64,000 nt of DNA, taken from contig JAEWZX010000013.1 of the NCBI GenBank assembly GCA_023394965.1, positions 124,001 through 188,000 of the forward strand, given 5' to 3'. The position numbers and the translations under genes were made by a program. Below the pieces are notes generated by a model. That model did no database searches and was not told the origin of the DNA. It worked only from the letters and a program-made list of their open reading frames with translations. This document shows, piece after piece, positions 41,649-50,968 of this stretch (positions are counted from its first letter, which is position 1; the number at the start of each line of letters is the position of its first letter). The stretch is from Pseudomonadota bacterium. GTDB taxonomy: Bacteria; Pseudomonadota; Alphaproteobacteria; Sphingomonadales; Sphingomonadaceae.

Positions 41649-44357
41649 TCAGAAACGCATGCGTGCGGCAACGCCGTAGGTGCGCGGCTGGTTCGGGTAA
41701 CCCGAGATCGCCTGACCCTGTGCCACTGCCGGGAAGACCGTCGAGATATACCGGTCATCAAGCAGGTTGCGGCCCCACACGCTCAGTTCCAGCCCCATGT
41801 TGAATGCATAGGTGAGCGATGCGTTGAGGTTGTTGACCTCGCGGCGATAAGGGCGGGCGGCATCGATGGCCGGGCCGAAGTCGCGCTCTCCGGTGGCCGG
41901 ATCGGTCACGATGAAGTTGGTCAGACCGGAAACGACCTGCACCGGTGACTGATAGGAGAAGTCGCCGCGCAGGATGACATGATCGCCACTGGCATTGATT
42001 TCCTTATCGTATTGCGCACCGAATACGGCGGAGATCTTGGGTACGCCAGGAACCTCTTCACCCGACAGATCGCCTACCGGCGAATTGACGAAGCTGTCAT
42101 ACTTCGCGTCGAGATAAGTCATGCCCAGGCTGAGCGTAAGTTCCTTGCTGGCGTAGAACTGACCATCGAATTCGACCCCGAAGGTTTCCTGTTTGCCCGC
42201 ATTCGACAGGATGAACGAGCTACCGGTGAAGGTGTTTGCCTGGAAATCCTTGATCGCCTGCTGGAAGAGAGTCAGGTTTGCTGCGGCGCGGCTCCAGTTG
42301 CCCTTGATCCCGAATTCGAAGACTTCCGAATTTTCGGCCTCGGCGAAACGAGTGCCGGGACGCAGATTGGTGACCGCCAGGTTCTGTGCCTGCAGCGCCG
42401 CAAAGTCGGTCGGGAGCGGACGGCTATCGCGCGACAGGTTGAAGCTGGGTGCCTTGTAACCGGTCGCCCAGCTTGCATAGACATTCAGCGTCGGCGTGAC
42501 TTCGTAAGCCAAGCGGACGTTCCAGCTCCAGTCGTCATCATTGGTGGAACAATCCTCGACCGCGTTCGGGCAGTTCTGCATCGGCGGCAGGAACTGGAAC
42601 GGGGTCAGCGCCAGCAGCGGGTTGACCGCCGCATTGGTATCATTGGCATCGGCAAACGCCTGTACGCCAGCCGACACCTGCCCGAAGGCTGCCGGATTTG
42701 CGCCGGCAAAGGCGCCGATTTCGGCCTGCGTGGCCGGGCGGCCAAGGCCGAGCAGCGTCCCGACCTGCGAAGAAAGGCCCTGTGCGAAGATGGCGCGGTT
42801 GCCCGATGCCACCAGATCGATGTTCGAGAACACATCCGTGCTCGTCGAATTGGTGACGATCTTCTTCTTGTCCTTGGTGTAGTTCGCACCAAGCGTCAGG
42901 ACCAGGCGATCGGTGATTTCGAAATCGACATTACCGAAGAACGAATAAGCTTCGTTGTCCTGAACGATGTTGTTGAAGAAGCCCTGGCCTTCACCGAAGA
43001 ACTGGCCGGTGTAATCCGTGCCATTGAGCGCCGAGAGCGTTGCTTCGAGCGTGTTGATGTTCTGCGTACCGCCGGTTGCGCCCTGCAGCAGCAGGTTCGC
43101 ATAGGGGCGGAAAGCGCTCCCGAAGACGATCTGGTCCGCCGTATCGACGCGCTCGTCGAAATAGTACCCACCGATCAGGAAGTTGATCGGCCCGTCGAAA
43201 TCCGAAGCGAAACGCAGTTCCTGGGTGAAGGTGTTGATATCGGCGTCGCCGACATTCGCACCCGAAGCGATCGGGGCGCTGGTAAAGTCCACATCCTGGT
43301 TCGCGGATAGATGGGTTTCGCGATATGCCGTGATCGACGTCATCGTCACCGGACCGAATTCATAATCGATCTGGCCCGAAATGCCGTAGTTTTCGATGTC
43401 GTTGATCGGGTCCACATCGGTGTACACCACATCGCCATCGGGATTATTGCGGAAGTCGTTCAACTGACCGCCGATAAGCTGGATGGCACCGGTTTCTGCC
43501 GACGGGGCAACGTTGACGACACCGCAGCAGCGTTCCTTGATCTTGTCGTAATCGCCGATCACGCGGATACGCAGCGGGCCGCCATTGTCGAACAGCATCT
43601 GGCCGCGGGTAAACCAACGGTTGCGATCGTTCAGATCGTCGCCATTCACGGCATTGGTCAGGAAGCCATCACGCTTGTTGATGCCTCCGCCCAGGCTGAA
43701 GGCAAGCGAATCGCTCACCGGTCCGGTGACGAAGCCTTTCAGGACCATGGCGTCGTAATTGCCGTAGCTCGCTTCGACCATGCCGCCGAAATCGAACTGC
43801 GGTTCCTTGGTAACGATCGAGATCACGCCCGCACTGGCGTTCTTGCCGAACAGAGTCGACTGGGGGCCGCGCAGAACTTCGACGCGCTGAATGTCGGGAA
43901 GGTCTGAAATCTGCGAGATGGCCCGGCTGCGATAGACGCCGTCGACGAACATGGCGACCGACGGTTCCAGACCGATATTGTTGCCGTCCGTGCCGAAGCC
44001 GCGGACGGAATAGCTGGTGGCGAAGGCGCTCTGGTTCTGGCTGACCCGCAGCGAAGGAACCACGGTAGCGAGATCGGAAACATCGCGGATCTGGGCGCGT
44101 TCGATGGTCTCTGCACTGGTCACACTGACGGCGACCGGCGTTTCCTGCAGCGTCTGTTCGCGCTTGGTAGCGGTCACGACGATGACATTGCCTGCCGAAG
44201 CATTTGCCGCAACAGGGGCGCTGCTGCCCTGCTCCTGACCGTCGTCGACATCACCGGCGTCCTGCGCGGCGACCGAAGTCGGCAGGGCAATTGTTGCGAC
44301 ACCGACAAGCATGGCTGTACGAACCGTCGCAGTGCGGCCGAAAGCAGTGAAATTCAT
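41649..44357 (-). CDS. TonB-dependent outer-membrane receptor
   Basis: 902-residue receptor with a signal peptide (1-31, ending SVAAQ), then a short acidic linker. The TonB box region is NVIVVTATKREQTLQETPVA and the plug has VPSLRVSQNQSAFATSYSVR and VEVLRGPQSTLFGKNASAGV. The rest is a 22-strand barrel ending GVAARMRF with terminal Phe. The IVVTATKREQ..QETP form is typical of the large sphingomonad receptor group that takes up plant or aromatic compounds as well as iron chelates. ATG 44357 has AGAGGAC upstream. The ligand cannot be predicted; no transporter or regulator is adjacent. Confidence 0.93.
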   Translation of the reverse strand: MNFTAFGRTATVRTAMLVGVATIALPTSVAAQDAGDVDDGQEQGSSAPVAANASAGNVIVVTATKREQTLQETPVAVSVTSAETIERAQIRDVSDLATVVPSLRVSQNQSAFATSYSVRGFGTDGNNIGLEPSVAMFVDGVYRSRAISQISDLPDIQRVEVLRGPQSTLFGKNASAGVISIVTKEPQFDFGGMVEASYGNYDAMVLKGFVTGPVSDSLAFSLGGGINKRDGFLTNAVNGDDLNDRNRWFTRGQMLFDNGGPLRIRVIGDYDKIKERCCGVVNVAPSAETGAIQLIGGQLNDFRNNPDGDVVYTDVDPINDIENYGISGQIDYEFGPVTMTSITAYRETHLSANQDVDFTSAPIASGANVGDADINTFTQELRFASDFDGPINFLIGGYYFDERVDTADQIVFGSAFRPYANLLLQGATGGTQNINTLEATLSALNGTDYTGQFFGEGQGFFNNIVQDNEAYSFFGNVDFEITDRLVLTLGANYTKDKKKIVTNSTSTDVFSNIDLVASGNRAIFAQGLSSQVGTLLGLGRPATQAEIGAFAGANPAAFGQVSAGVQAFADANDTNAAVNPLLALTPFQFLPPMQNCPNAVEDCSTNDDDWSWNVRLAYEVTPTLNVYASWATGYKAPSFNLSRDSRPLPTDFAALQAQNLAVTNLRPGTRFAEAENSEVFEFGIKGNWSRAAANLTLFQQAIKDFQANTFTGSSFILSNAGKQETFGVEFDGQFYASKELTLSLGMTYLDAKYDSFVNSPVGDLSGEEVPGVPKISAVFGAQYDKEINASGDHVILRGDFSYQSPVQVVSGLTNFIVTDPATGERDFGPAIDAARPYRREVNNLNASLTYAFNMGLELSVWGRNLLDDRYISTVFPAVAQGQAISGYPNQPRTYGVAARMRF

Positions 44358-44614
44358 GAAAGGTCCTCTTCTCTCAAGACGTATCTTGGTCCGCTGCGCG
44401 GCTCCCAAAATGCGCGCATGCAGGTATCGACTACCAGACTCCCCCTCTGTCTGAAACATTTAGCAGACGAACATATGAGCTGGTTCGACGACTGTGCCTT
44501 TCGCGTTACACAGCAAGATCTTGCCGCAGTGCAGCATCTCCGCTAGGGGCGCGGCCTAATCACGCAACGCTATCGGGCGTTGACGCTACGGCACCCTAAT
44601 CGAAAGCACACCTC

Positions 44615-46435
44615 ATGTCCCGCGACCTGCGCAACGTGGCCATCATTGCCCACGTCGACCATGGCAAGACCACTCTTGTCGACCAGCTTTTCCGTCAGTC
44701 CGGCACGTTCCGCGAAAACCAGCGCGTCGAAGAACGGGCGATGGATTCGAACGATCTGGAAAAGGAACGCGGGATCACGATTCTGGCCAAATGCACCAGC
44801 GTCGAATGGAACGGCAAACGCATCAACATCGTCGACACGCCGGGCCACGCCGACTTCGGTGCCGAAGTCGAACGCATCCTGTCCATGGTCGATGGGGTGA
44901 TCCTGCTGGTGGACAGCGCCGAAGGCCCGATGCCGCAGACCAAATTCGTCACCGGCAAGGCGCTCGCTCTCGGCCTGCGCCCGATTGTGGTGGTCAACAA
45001 GATCGACCGCAGCGATGCCCGCCCGCAGGAAGTGCTGGACGAAGTCTTCGATCTTTTCGCCTCGCTCGACGCCAATGACGACCAGCTCGACTTTCCCAGC
45101 CTGTGGGCGTCGGGCCGCGATGGCTATGCCAGCGATGACGAACATGCGCGGGATGGCAATCTAGAGCCGCTGTTCCAGCTGATCGCCGATCATGTGCCGG
45201 CGCCCGGTCTCGATACCGAAGCGCCTTTCAGCTTCCTGGCAACCCTGCTCGACCGCGACAATTTCATGGGCCGCGTACTCACCGGGCGGGTTCAGTCCGG
45301 CAAGCTGAACGTCAACGATCCGATTCATGCGCTCGACGCACAGGGCAATGTCATCGAAGTCGGTCGTGCGACCAAGCTGTTGAGCTTCGACGGTCTCGAC
45401 CGCGTCCCGGTCGATCACGCCGAGGCTGGCGATATCATCGCGCTTGCAGGCCTCGAAAAGGCGACTGTTGCCAATACGATTGCCGATCCAAGCATAAAGA
45501 CGCCGATCGAAGCGCAGCCGATCGATCCGCCTACCCTCGCCATGCAGTTTTCGGTCAACGACAGCCCGCTGGCTGGCCGCGAAGGCAGTAAGGTCACCAG
45601 CCGCATGATTCGCGATCGCCTCTATCGCGAAGCAGAAACCAATGTCGCGATCCGCATCACCGAAAGTGAAGACAAGGACAGCTTCGAAGTCGCTGGACGC
45701 GGCGAATTGCAGCTGGGCGTTCTGATCGAAACCATGCGTCGTGAAGGTTTCGAACTTGGCATTTCCCGCCCGCGTGTGCTGTTCCGCACGGAAGACGGTC
45801 AGCGCATGGAGCCGTTCGAAACCGTCGTCATCGATGTCGATGACGAACATTCCGGTACGGTCGTGGAAAAGATGCAGCGCCGCAAGGCCGAACTGACCGA
45901 AATGCGTCCCTCGGGCCAGGGCAAGACCCGCATCACCTTCTCCGCCCCCAGCCGCGGCCTCATCGGCTATCACGGCGAATTCCTGTCCGACACGCGCGGC
46001 ACAGGCATCATGAACCGCCTGTTCGAAAAGTACGACACCTATCGCGGCCCGATCGAGGGTCGCCAGAACGGCGTGCTTATCTCGATGGTCCCTGGTGAGG
46101 CTGTGCCTTATGCGCTGAACGCGCTGGAAGATCGCGGCGAACTGTTCATCCGCGGTGGCGCCAAGATCTACGAAGGCATGATCATCGGTGAAAATGCCAA
46201 GCCAGACGATCTCGAAGTGAACCCGATGAAGTCGAAGCAACTGACGAACTTCCGTTCGACCGGCAAGGACGACGCCATCCGCCTGACGCCGCCGCGTGTG
46301 ATGACGCTGGAACAGGCCATCGCCTATATCGATGATGACGAGATGGTCGAAGTCACGCCCGAAAGCATTCGCCTGCGCAAGGCAATCCTGGACCCGCACG
46401 AACGCAAGCGCGCGAAGCGCGCGGCGCAGCTTTAA
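44615..46435 (+). CDS. typA: Ribosome-associated GTPase TypA/BipA
   Basis: 606-residue translational GTPase of the EF-G family, involved in 50S assembly and stress growth. G1 is AHVDHGKTT at 12-20, G2 region ERGITI, G3 DTPGHADF and G4 VNKIDR. The BipA-specific C-terminal domain includes LIGYHGEFLSDTRGTGIMN. It is transcribed alone, divergent from the TonB receptor with a 257-bp gap in which no further gene is seen, and ended by the hairpin at 46517-46555. Confidence 0.97.
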   Translation: MSRDLRNVAIIAHVDHGKTTLVDQLFRQSGTFRENQRVEERAMDSNDLEKERGITILAKCTSVEWNGKRINIVDTPGHADFGAEVERILSMVDGVILLVDSAEGPMPQTKFVTGKALALGLRPIVVVNKIDRSDARPQEVLDEVFDLFASLDANDDQLDFPSLWASGRDGYASDDEHARDGNLEPLFQLIADHVPAPGLDTEAPFSFLATLLDRDNFMGRVLTGRVQSGKLNVNDPIHALDAQGNVIEVGRATKLLSFDGLDRVPVDHAEAGDIIALAGLEKATVANTIADPSIKTPIEAQPIDPPTLAMQFSVNDSPLAGREGSKVTSRMIRDRLYREAETNVAIRITESEDKDSFEVAGRGELQLGVLIETMRREGFELGISRPRVLFRTEDGQRMEPFETVVIDVDDEHSGTVVEKMQRRKAELTEMRPSGQGKTRITFSAPSRGLIGYHGEFLSDTRGTGIMNRLFEKYDTYRGPIEGRQNGVLISMVPGEAVPYALNALEDRGELFIRGGAKIYEGMIIGENAKPDDLEVNPMKSKQLTNFRSTGKDDAIRLTPPRVMTLEQAIAYIDDDEMVEVTPESIRLRKAILDPHERKRAKRAAQL

Positions 46436-46516
46436 ACTTCAGGCACTGCTACCCTAGAGTGCCCGGGACCATCTGCGAAGTGGCGCGGCAGTCCGGTAAG
46501 AACCAGTCAGACAATG

Positions 46517-46555
46517 AAAAAGGGCGGCCGCATCGCGACCGCCCTTTCTTTTTCG
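46517..46555. terminator. Bidirectional terminator between typA and the beta-barrel gene
   Basis: AAAGGGCGG / CCGCCCTTT stem with an 11-nt loop, flanked by GAAAAA on the left and TCTTTTT on the right, so it can serve both convergent genes. Confidence 0.88.
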
Positions 46556-46567
46556 TTTCGTCCCGGA

Positions 46568-47410
46568 TCAGAAGCGGAAGTTCAGCCCCGCACGGAACGA
46601 GTTCACTTCGAGCTGACGTCCGGTCGGACGCATGTTGGTTCCGCCCGATTCAAGCAGGAACGGATTGGTTGCAGGTGCGGTGCCAGCACCGACTGCAACG
46701 TAATAATCGTCCTTCTCGAAATGCGTACGCAGATATTCGAGGTTCAGACTGATGTTATTCGTCAGGTACAGTTCTGCACCGACGCCGTACTGTGCGCCCC
46801 ACAGCCATTCGTCGTCATTCACCTGAGTGAAGCTGTTGGCCGTGTTGGTGGTGGTGAAATCGTGATCGATCTTGCCATAGACGGCACCGCCCGTGGCATA
46901 GATCAGGCCGCGGCCATCACCCGGCGAAATGCCCAGGCGGCCACGCAGGGCGACGGAGTAATCGATTTCGCGCGCGACGGTGTAGCTTGCCGGAGTGGAG
47001 CTGAAAGCGGTGGTGTAGTCCACGGCATTCGACTTGGCCCCTTCCAGCACCACGCCGGCCACGAACATATCGCCCAGACGACGGTCCATACCGACCTTGA
47101 TCGCATAGCCCAGTTCCTGATCGTCGTCACCGCAACTGAAGGTGGCTGAACCGCCATTGGGCTGGCCGTTGCACTGCCCCGGTGCAAAGGCGTTGGCTCC
47201 GGTCACGGTGGTGACGGCATCGGTAAAATCACCATCTTGATCGGTGTCGAAAGCCAGAGCTTCGTCCTTGCCGTCCTTGATGGATTCGACGCTCAGCGTG
47301 CCGCCCACATAGAAGCCGTTGAAGTAGTCCGGATTGGCATCCTGGGCCATCGCAGGCTGAGCGATTCCGCCCGCCAAAATAGCGGTTGCCAGTAATGTCG
47401 ATTTTTTCAT
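46568..47410 (-). CDS. Outer-membrane beta-barrel protein (opacity-porin-like)
   Basis: 280-residue outer-membrane protein with a signal peptide (1-23, ending AMAQD). The first strand is FNGFYVGGTLSVES, repeated amphipathic strands follow, and the terminal FRAGLNFRF has the aromatic end residue. It fits the eight-stranded OmpA/Opa-like porin group. A loop near residues 55-61 reads DTDQDGD, resembling the first half of a calcium-binding loop but without the final Glu. ATG 47410 is set by the signal peptide; the frame is open to 47635. Function unknown. Confidence 0.82.
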   Translation of the reverse strand: MKKSTLLATAILAGGIAQPAMAQDANPDYFNGFYVGGTLSVESIKDGKDEALAFDTDQDGDFTDAVTTVTGANAFAPGQCNGQPNGGSATFSCGDDDQELGYAIKVGMDRRLGDMFVAGVVLEGAKSNAVDYTTAFSSTPASYTVAREIDYSVALRGRLGISPGDGRGLIYATGGAVYGKIDHDFTTTNTANSFTQVNDDEWLWGAQYGVGAELYLTNNISLNLEYLRTHFEKDDYYVAVGAGTAPATNPFLLESGGTNMRPTGRQLEVNSFRAGLNFRF

Positions 47411-47629
47411 GTGAAAACCCGTATGAAAGTTTGAACCCTGTTGCAGGCTGTGACGCCCGAGAGCTTTGGACGTTCCCACTGCTGATGGTGAACTGCTGAC
47501 GATGTGACATTTTGGCGACAAGTTTGGCACGCCAGAAATACCGGGTTTCAGTACTCCTATTGACAGAACAGAAGGTTGTGCCGGGGGTGCAGTGGCCATT
47601 CGGGCGCAGTTCTGGTACAGGGCCCGCCC

Positions 47630-49111
47630 ATGCAAACGGGAACATATATTTCACTCGCCTTATATTTTATTCTCATGATCGCGATCGGCCTGTGGTCGTG
47701 GAAACGTTCGACCGACACCAGCGAAGGATATCTTCTCGCCGGGCGGAACCTTCATCCAGCGGTTGCGGCCCTTTCGGCCGGGGCATCGGACATGAGCGGA
47801 TGGCTGCTGCTCGGTCTGCCTGGCGCGCTCTATGCCAGCGGTCTGGTCGAAGCGTGGATCGGGATCGGCCTGTTCGCAGGTGCTCTCGCCAATTGGTTCA
47901 TCGTGGCACCGCGGCTGCGCGAACAGACGGAACGGTACGGCAATGCACTGACCATCCCTGAATTTCTGGCCAATCGTTTCCCCGACAAGGCGGTGGCCCT
48001 GCGCGTGGTTTCCGCGCTGATCGTCGTCGTTTTCTTTGCTGTTTACACCGCAGCGGGCCTCGTCGGCGGTGGCAAGCTGTTTGAAACGAGCTTTGCGGGC
48101 CTGTTCGGCGATATCGGAATGTCCGATTACATGCTCGGCATCTGGATCACCGCGTTGGTGGTGCTCGCATACACCATGGTCGGGGGGTTTCTCGCCGTCA
48201 GCCTGACCGATTTCGTCCAGGGTCTCATCATGGTAGTGGCACTGATCGTAATGCCTCTGGTGGTGATGTTCGGCGAAGGCGGCAGCTCAGGCGGATCGCT
48301 TACCGAAGTGCCGGTGGATGGCTTTCTCAGCCTGACCAACGGGCTGACGATGCTGGGCTTTATCAGCGCCGTGACCTGGGGTCTGGGCTATTTCGGGCAG
48401 CCCCATATCATCGTGCGTTTCATGGCCATCGACACGGTCGAAAAAGTGCGTCCGGCGCGTACCATCGGGATGACCTGGATGGGCGTGGCCCTACTTGGTT
48501 CCATCGGCATCGGCATCGCAGGCCGAGCGTTCACACAGCGCAACGGCATCGTGGTGGACGATCCGGAAACGATTTTCATCGTCCTCGCCAATCTGCTGTT
48601 CCACCCGCTGGTCACCGGCTTCCTGCTCGCCGCATTGCTGGCGGCGATCATGTCGACGATCTCGTCCCAATTGCTGGTGGCGTCCAGCTCGCTGACAGAA
48701 GATTTCTACAAGCTGTTCTTCCGCAAGAATGCTTCCGAACGCGAAAGCGTGAACGTCGGTCGCGTCTGTGTGGCGCTGGTGGCGATTGCAGCGATCATCA
48801 TCGCCAGCGATCCGGAAAGCGAAGTGCTTGGTCTGGTGTCCAACGCATGGGCCGGGTTCGGCGCGGCTTTCGGGCCGCTGATCATTCTCTCGCTCACCTG
48901 GGACCGGATGACCGGCGCAGGCGCCGTGGCGGGCCTGATAACGGGTGCTGCTGTGGTCATGGCGTGGATTGCGCTGGGCTGGAATGCGGCGTTGCCGGGT
49001 ATGGATCAGGGGCTTTACGAAATCGTCCCAGGCTTCATCGCCGCATGGATCGCCATCGTCATCGTCAGCAAGGCGACCACGATCTCGTCAGAGCGGCGCT
49101 TGCCAGCCTGA
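47630..49111 (+). CDS. putP: Sodium/proline symporter
   Basis: 493-residue inner-membrane transporter of the sodium:solute symporter family with about 13 TM segments. PutP-type motifs are visible: SEGYLLAGRNLHPAVAALSA, GASDMSGWLLLGLPGALYAS, the sodium-site region and GYFGQPHIIVRFMAID. ATG 47630 gives the standard N-terminus; the longer frame from 47576 lacks a ribosome site. It is followed by ggt, 42 nt downstream. Proline as substrate is inferred from the close match to PutP. Confidence 0.93.
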   Translation: MQTGTYISLALYFILMIAIGLWSWKRSTDTSEGYLLAGRNLHPAVAALSAGASDMSGWLLLGLPGALYASGLVEAWIGIGLFAGALANWFIVAPRLREQTERYGNALTIPEFLANRFPDKAVALRVVSALIVVVFFAVYTAAGLVGGGKLFETSFAGLFGDIGMSDYMLGIWITALVVLAYTMVGGFLAVSLTDFVQGLIMVVALIVMPLVVMFGEGGSSGGSLTEVPVDGFLSLTNGLTMLGFISAVTWGLGYFGQPHIIVRFMAIDTVEKVRPARTIGMTWMGVALLGSIGIGIAGRAFTQRNGIVVDDPETIFIVLANLLFHPLVTGFLLAALLAAIMSTISSQLLVASSSLTEDFYKLFFRKNASERESVNVGRVCVALVAIAAIIIASDPESEVLGLVSNAWAGFGAAFGPLIILSLTWDRMTGAGAVAGLITGAAVVMAWIALGWNAALPGMDQGLYEIVPGFIAAWIAIVIVSKATTISSERRLPA

Positions 49112-49153
49112 CGCGCTTTCTGCACACCGTCTCCTGAACGAAAGGAGACGAGT

Positions 49154-50938
49154 ATGAGAGCGTTACTGGCCGGAGTTGCTGCCCTTGCCCTGGCTGCCAG
49201 CCCTGCGATTGCGCAAGGCCCGGCGCAAAAGCGCAGTGTCGAGCAGCAGATCGGCGCGGGTGGCCGCCCGGTCGGCGCAAACTGGTCTCGCAGTCCGATC
49301 ATCGCGCAGCACGGAATGGCGGCGACGGCTCATCCACTGGCGACACAGATCGCGCTCGATATCCTCAAGGACGGTGGCAGCGCGGTCGACGCGGCCATCG
49401 CCGCCAACGCGGCGCTGGGACTGATGGAGCCCACCGGCAACGGCATCGGCGGCGATCTGTTCGCCATCATCCATGATCCGGCAAGCGGTAAGCTGTACGG
49501 GATCAACGGGTCCGGCCGCAGCCCCAGGGGCCAGACGCTCGCCCAGCTCAAAGCCAAGCTCGGCGGGGCAGATGCCCTGCCCCCATACGGCGCGCTGCCA
49601 GTCACCGTGCCGGGGACAGTCGATGCCTGGTTCGCCATGCACGCACGCTTCGGCAAGCGGAGTATGGCGGAAAACCTCGCCCCGGCGGTCCGTTATGCCC
49701 GCGAAGGCCATCCGATCGCGCCCGTCATCGGCATGTATCTCGACCGCGCGTTCAAGGCATTTTCCGCGCGGCAGGACGAATTCGATTTCACCAACGCCCG
49801 CAAGGTCTGGTTCGCCGACGGCGCAGCGCCCGAAGCTGGCGAGATCTTCCGCAATCCCGACCTTGCCGATACGCTGGAGACAATCGGGCGCGAGGGACGC
49901 GATGCCTATTATGATGGCGCCTTGACCGATGTGATGGTGGATTATCTGCGCAGCCAGGGCAGCGCCATGACCCACGTCGACTTCGCATCCCACGCCAGCG
50001 AATGGGTAGAGCCTGCCTGCGCCGAGTACAAAAACGGTTACGAACTGTGCGAGCTGCCCCCCAACAGCCAGGGCTTTGCGGCACTCCAGATGGTCAATAT
50101 CCTTAAGAATATCGATCTTTCGCAATGGGAACGCGGCAGCCCGGAGGCGATGCATTACATGGTCGAGGCCAAGCGGATCGCCTATGCCGATGTCGCGCGC
50201 TTCTATGCCGATCCGGCCTTCGGCAAATTCCCGGAAGAGCTGCTGTCCGACGAATATGGCGCGCTGCGGTTCAAGCTGATCGATCCTGCCAAGGCTACAC
50301 CGGAATTCGGCCCCGGCGAACCCAAGCTGGAGGGGGAAGGCGACACGACCTATATGACCGTGGTCGATGGCGATGGCATGATGGTCAGCCTCATCCAGTC
50401 GAACTATCGCGGCATGGGGGGCGGACTGGTCGCGCCCGGCACCGGCTTCATGTTTCAGGACCGCGGCGAACTGTTCAGCCTCGATCCTGCCCATCCCAAT
50501 GCCTATCAACCCGGCAAGCGCCCTTTCCACACGATCATCCCGGCCTTCGTGAAGAAGGATGGCCAGCCTTACATGACGCTGGGGCTGATGGGCGGCGGCA
50601 TGCAGCCGCAGGGCCATGTGCAGGTGCTGGTCAATATCGTCGATTACGGCATGAATCTGCAGGAAGCGGGCGATGCCGCGCGTTTCAACCACGATGGTGG
50701 GCCGCAGCCGACCGAAGCGCTGAACGGGCCCTATGCCGATCCACTTGGTACACTGTTCGTCGAAGCCGGCATTCCCACGGCCACGGTGGAGCGATTGCGC
50801 GCCATGGGCCACAAGGTCGATGTGGTCGACAATGGCATCATGTTCGGCGGATATCAGGCCATTGCCCGCGATCCCGAAACCGGCGTACTGACCGGTGCGA
50901 CGGAAATGCGCAAGGACGGGCAGGCCAGCGGATACTGA
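49154..50938 (+). CDS. ggt: Gamma-glutamyltransferase
   Basis: 594-residue periplasmic N-terminal-nucleophile hydrolase that cleaves gamma-glutamyl bonds such as in glutathione. It has a signal peptide (1-20, ending AIAQ). Autocleavage before Thr398 (GD/TTYMTVVD) would yield large and small subunits. The substrate loops NGIGGDLFAIIHD and SNYRGMGGGLVAPG are typical, though Tyr replaces the usual His after the Thr pair. AAGGAG lies 7 nt before ATG 49154. The gene follows putP and may share its transcript, suggesting peptide and amino-acid scavenging. Confidence 0.94.
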   Translation: MRALLAGVAALALAASPAIAQGPAQKRSVEQQIGAGGRPVGANWSRSPIIAQHGMAATAHPLATQIALDILKDGGSAVDAAIAANAALGLMEPTGNGIGGDLFAIIHDPASGKLYGINGSGRSPRGQTLAQLKAKLGGADALPPYGALPVTVPGTVDAWFAMHARFGKRSMAENLAPAVRYAREGHPIAPVIGMYLDRAFKAFSARQDEFDFTNARKVWFADGAAPEAGEIFRNPDLADTLETIGREGRDAYYDGALTDVMVDYLRSQGSAMTHVDFASHASEWVEPACAEYKNGYELCELPPNSQGFAALQMVNILKNIDLSQWERGSPEAMHYMVEAKRIAYADVARFYADPAFGKFPEELLSDEYGALRFKLIDPAKATPEFGPGEPKLEGEGDTTYMTVVDGDGMMVSLIQSNYRGMGGGLVAPGTGFMFQDRGELFSLDPAHPNAYQPGKRPFHTIIPAFVKKDGQPYMTLGLMGGGMQPQGHVQVLVNIVDYGMNLQEAGDAARFNHDGGPQPTEALNGPYADPLGTLFVEAGIPTATVERLRAMGHKVDVVDNGIMFGGYQAIARDPETGVLTGATEMRKDGQASGY

Positions 50939-50968
50939 AGCCGCTGCGGCCCGCCCTGCCCCGACAGA

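Noticed and set aside
41979..43310. 443-codon open frame on the plus strand
   Set aside because: Antisense to the TonB receptor; no family resemblance.
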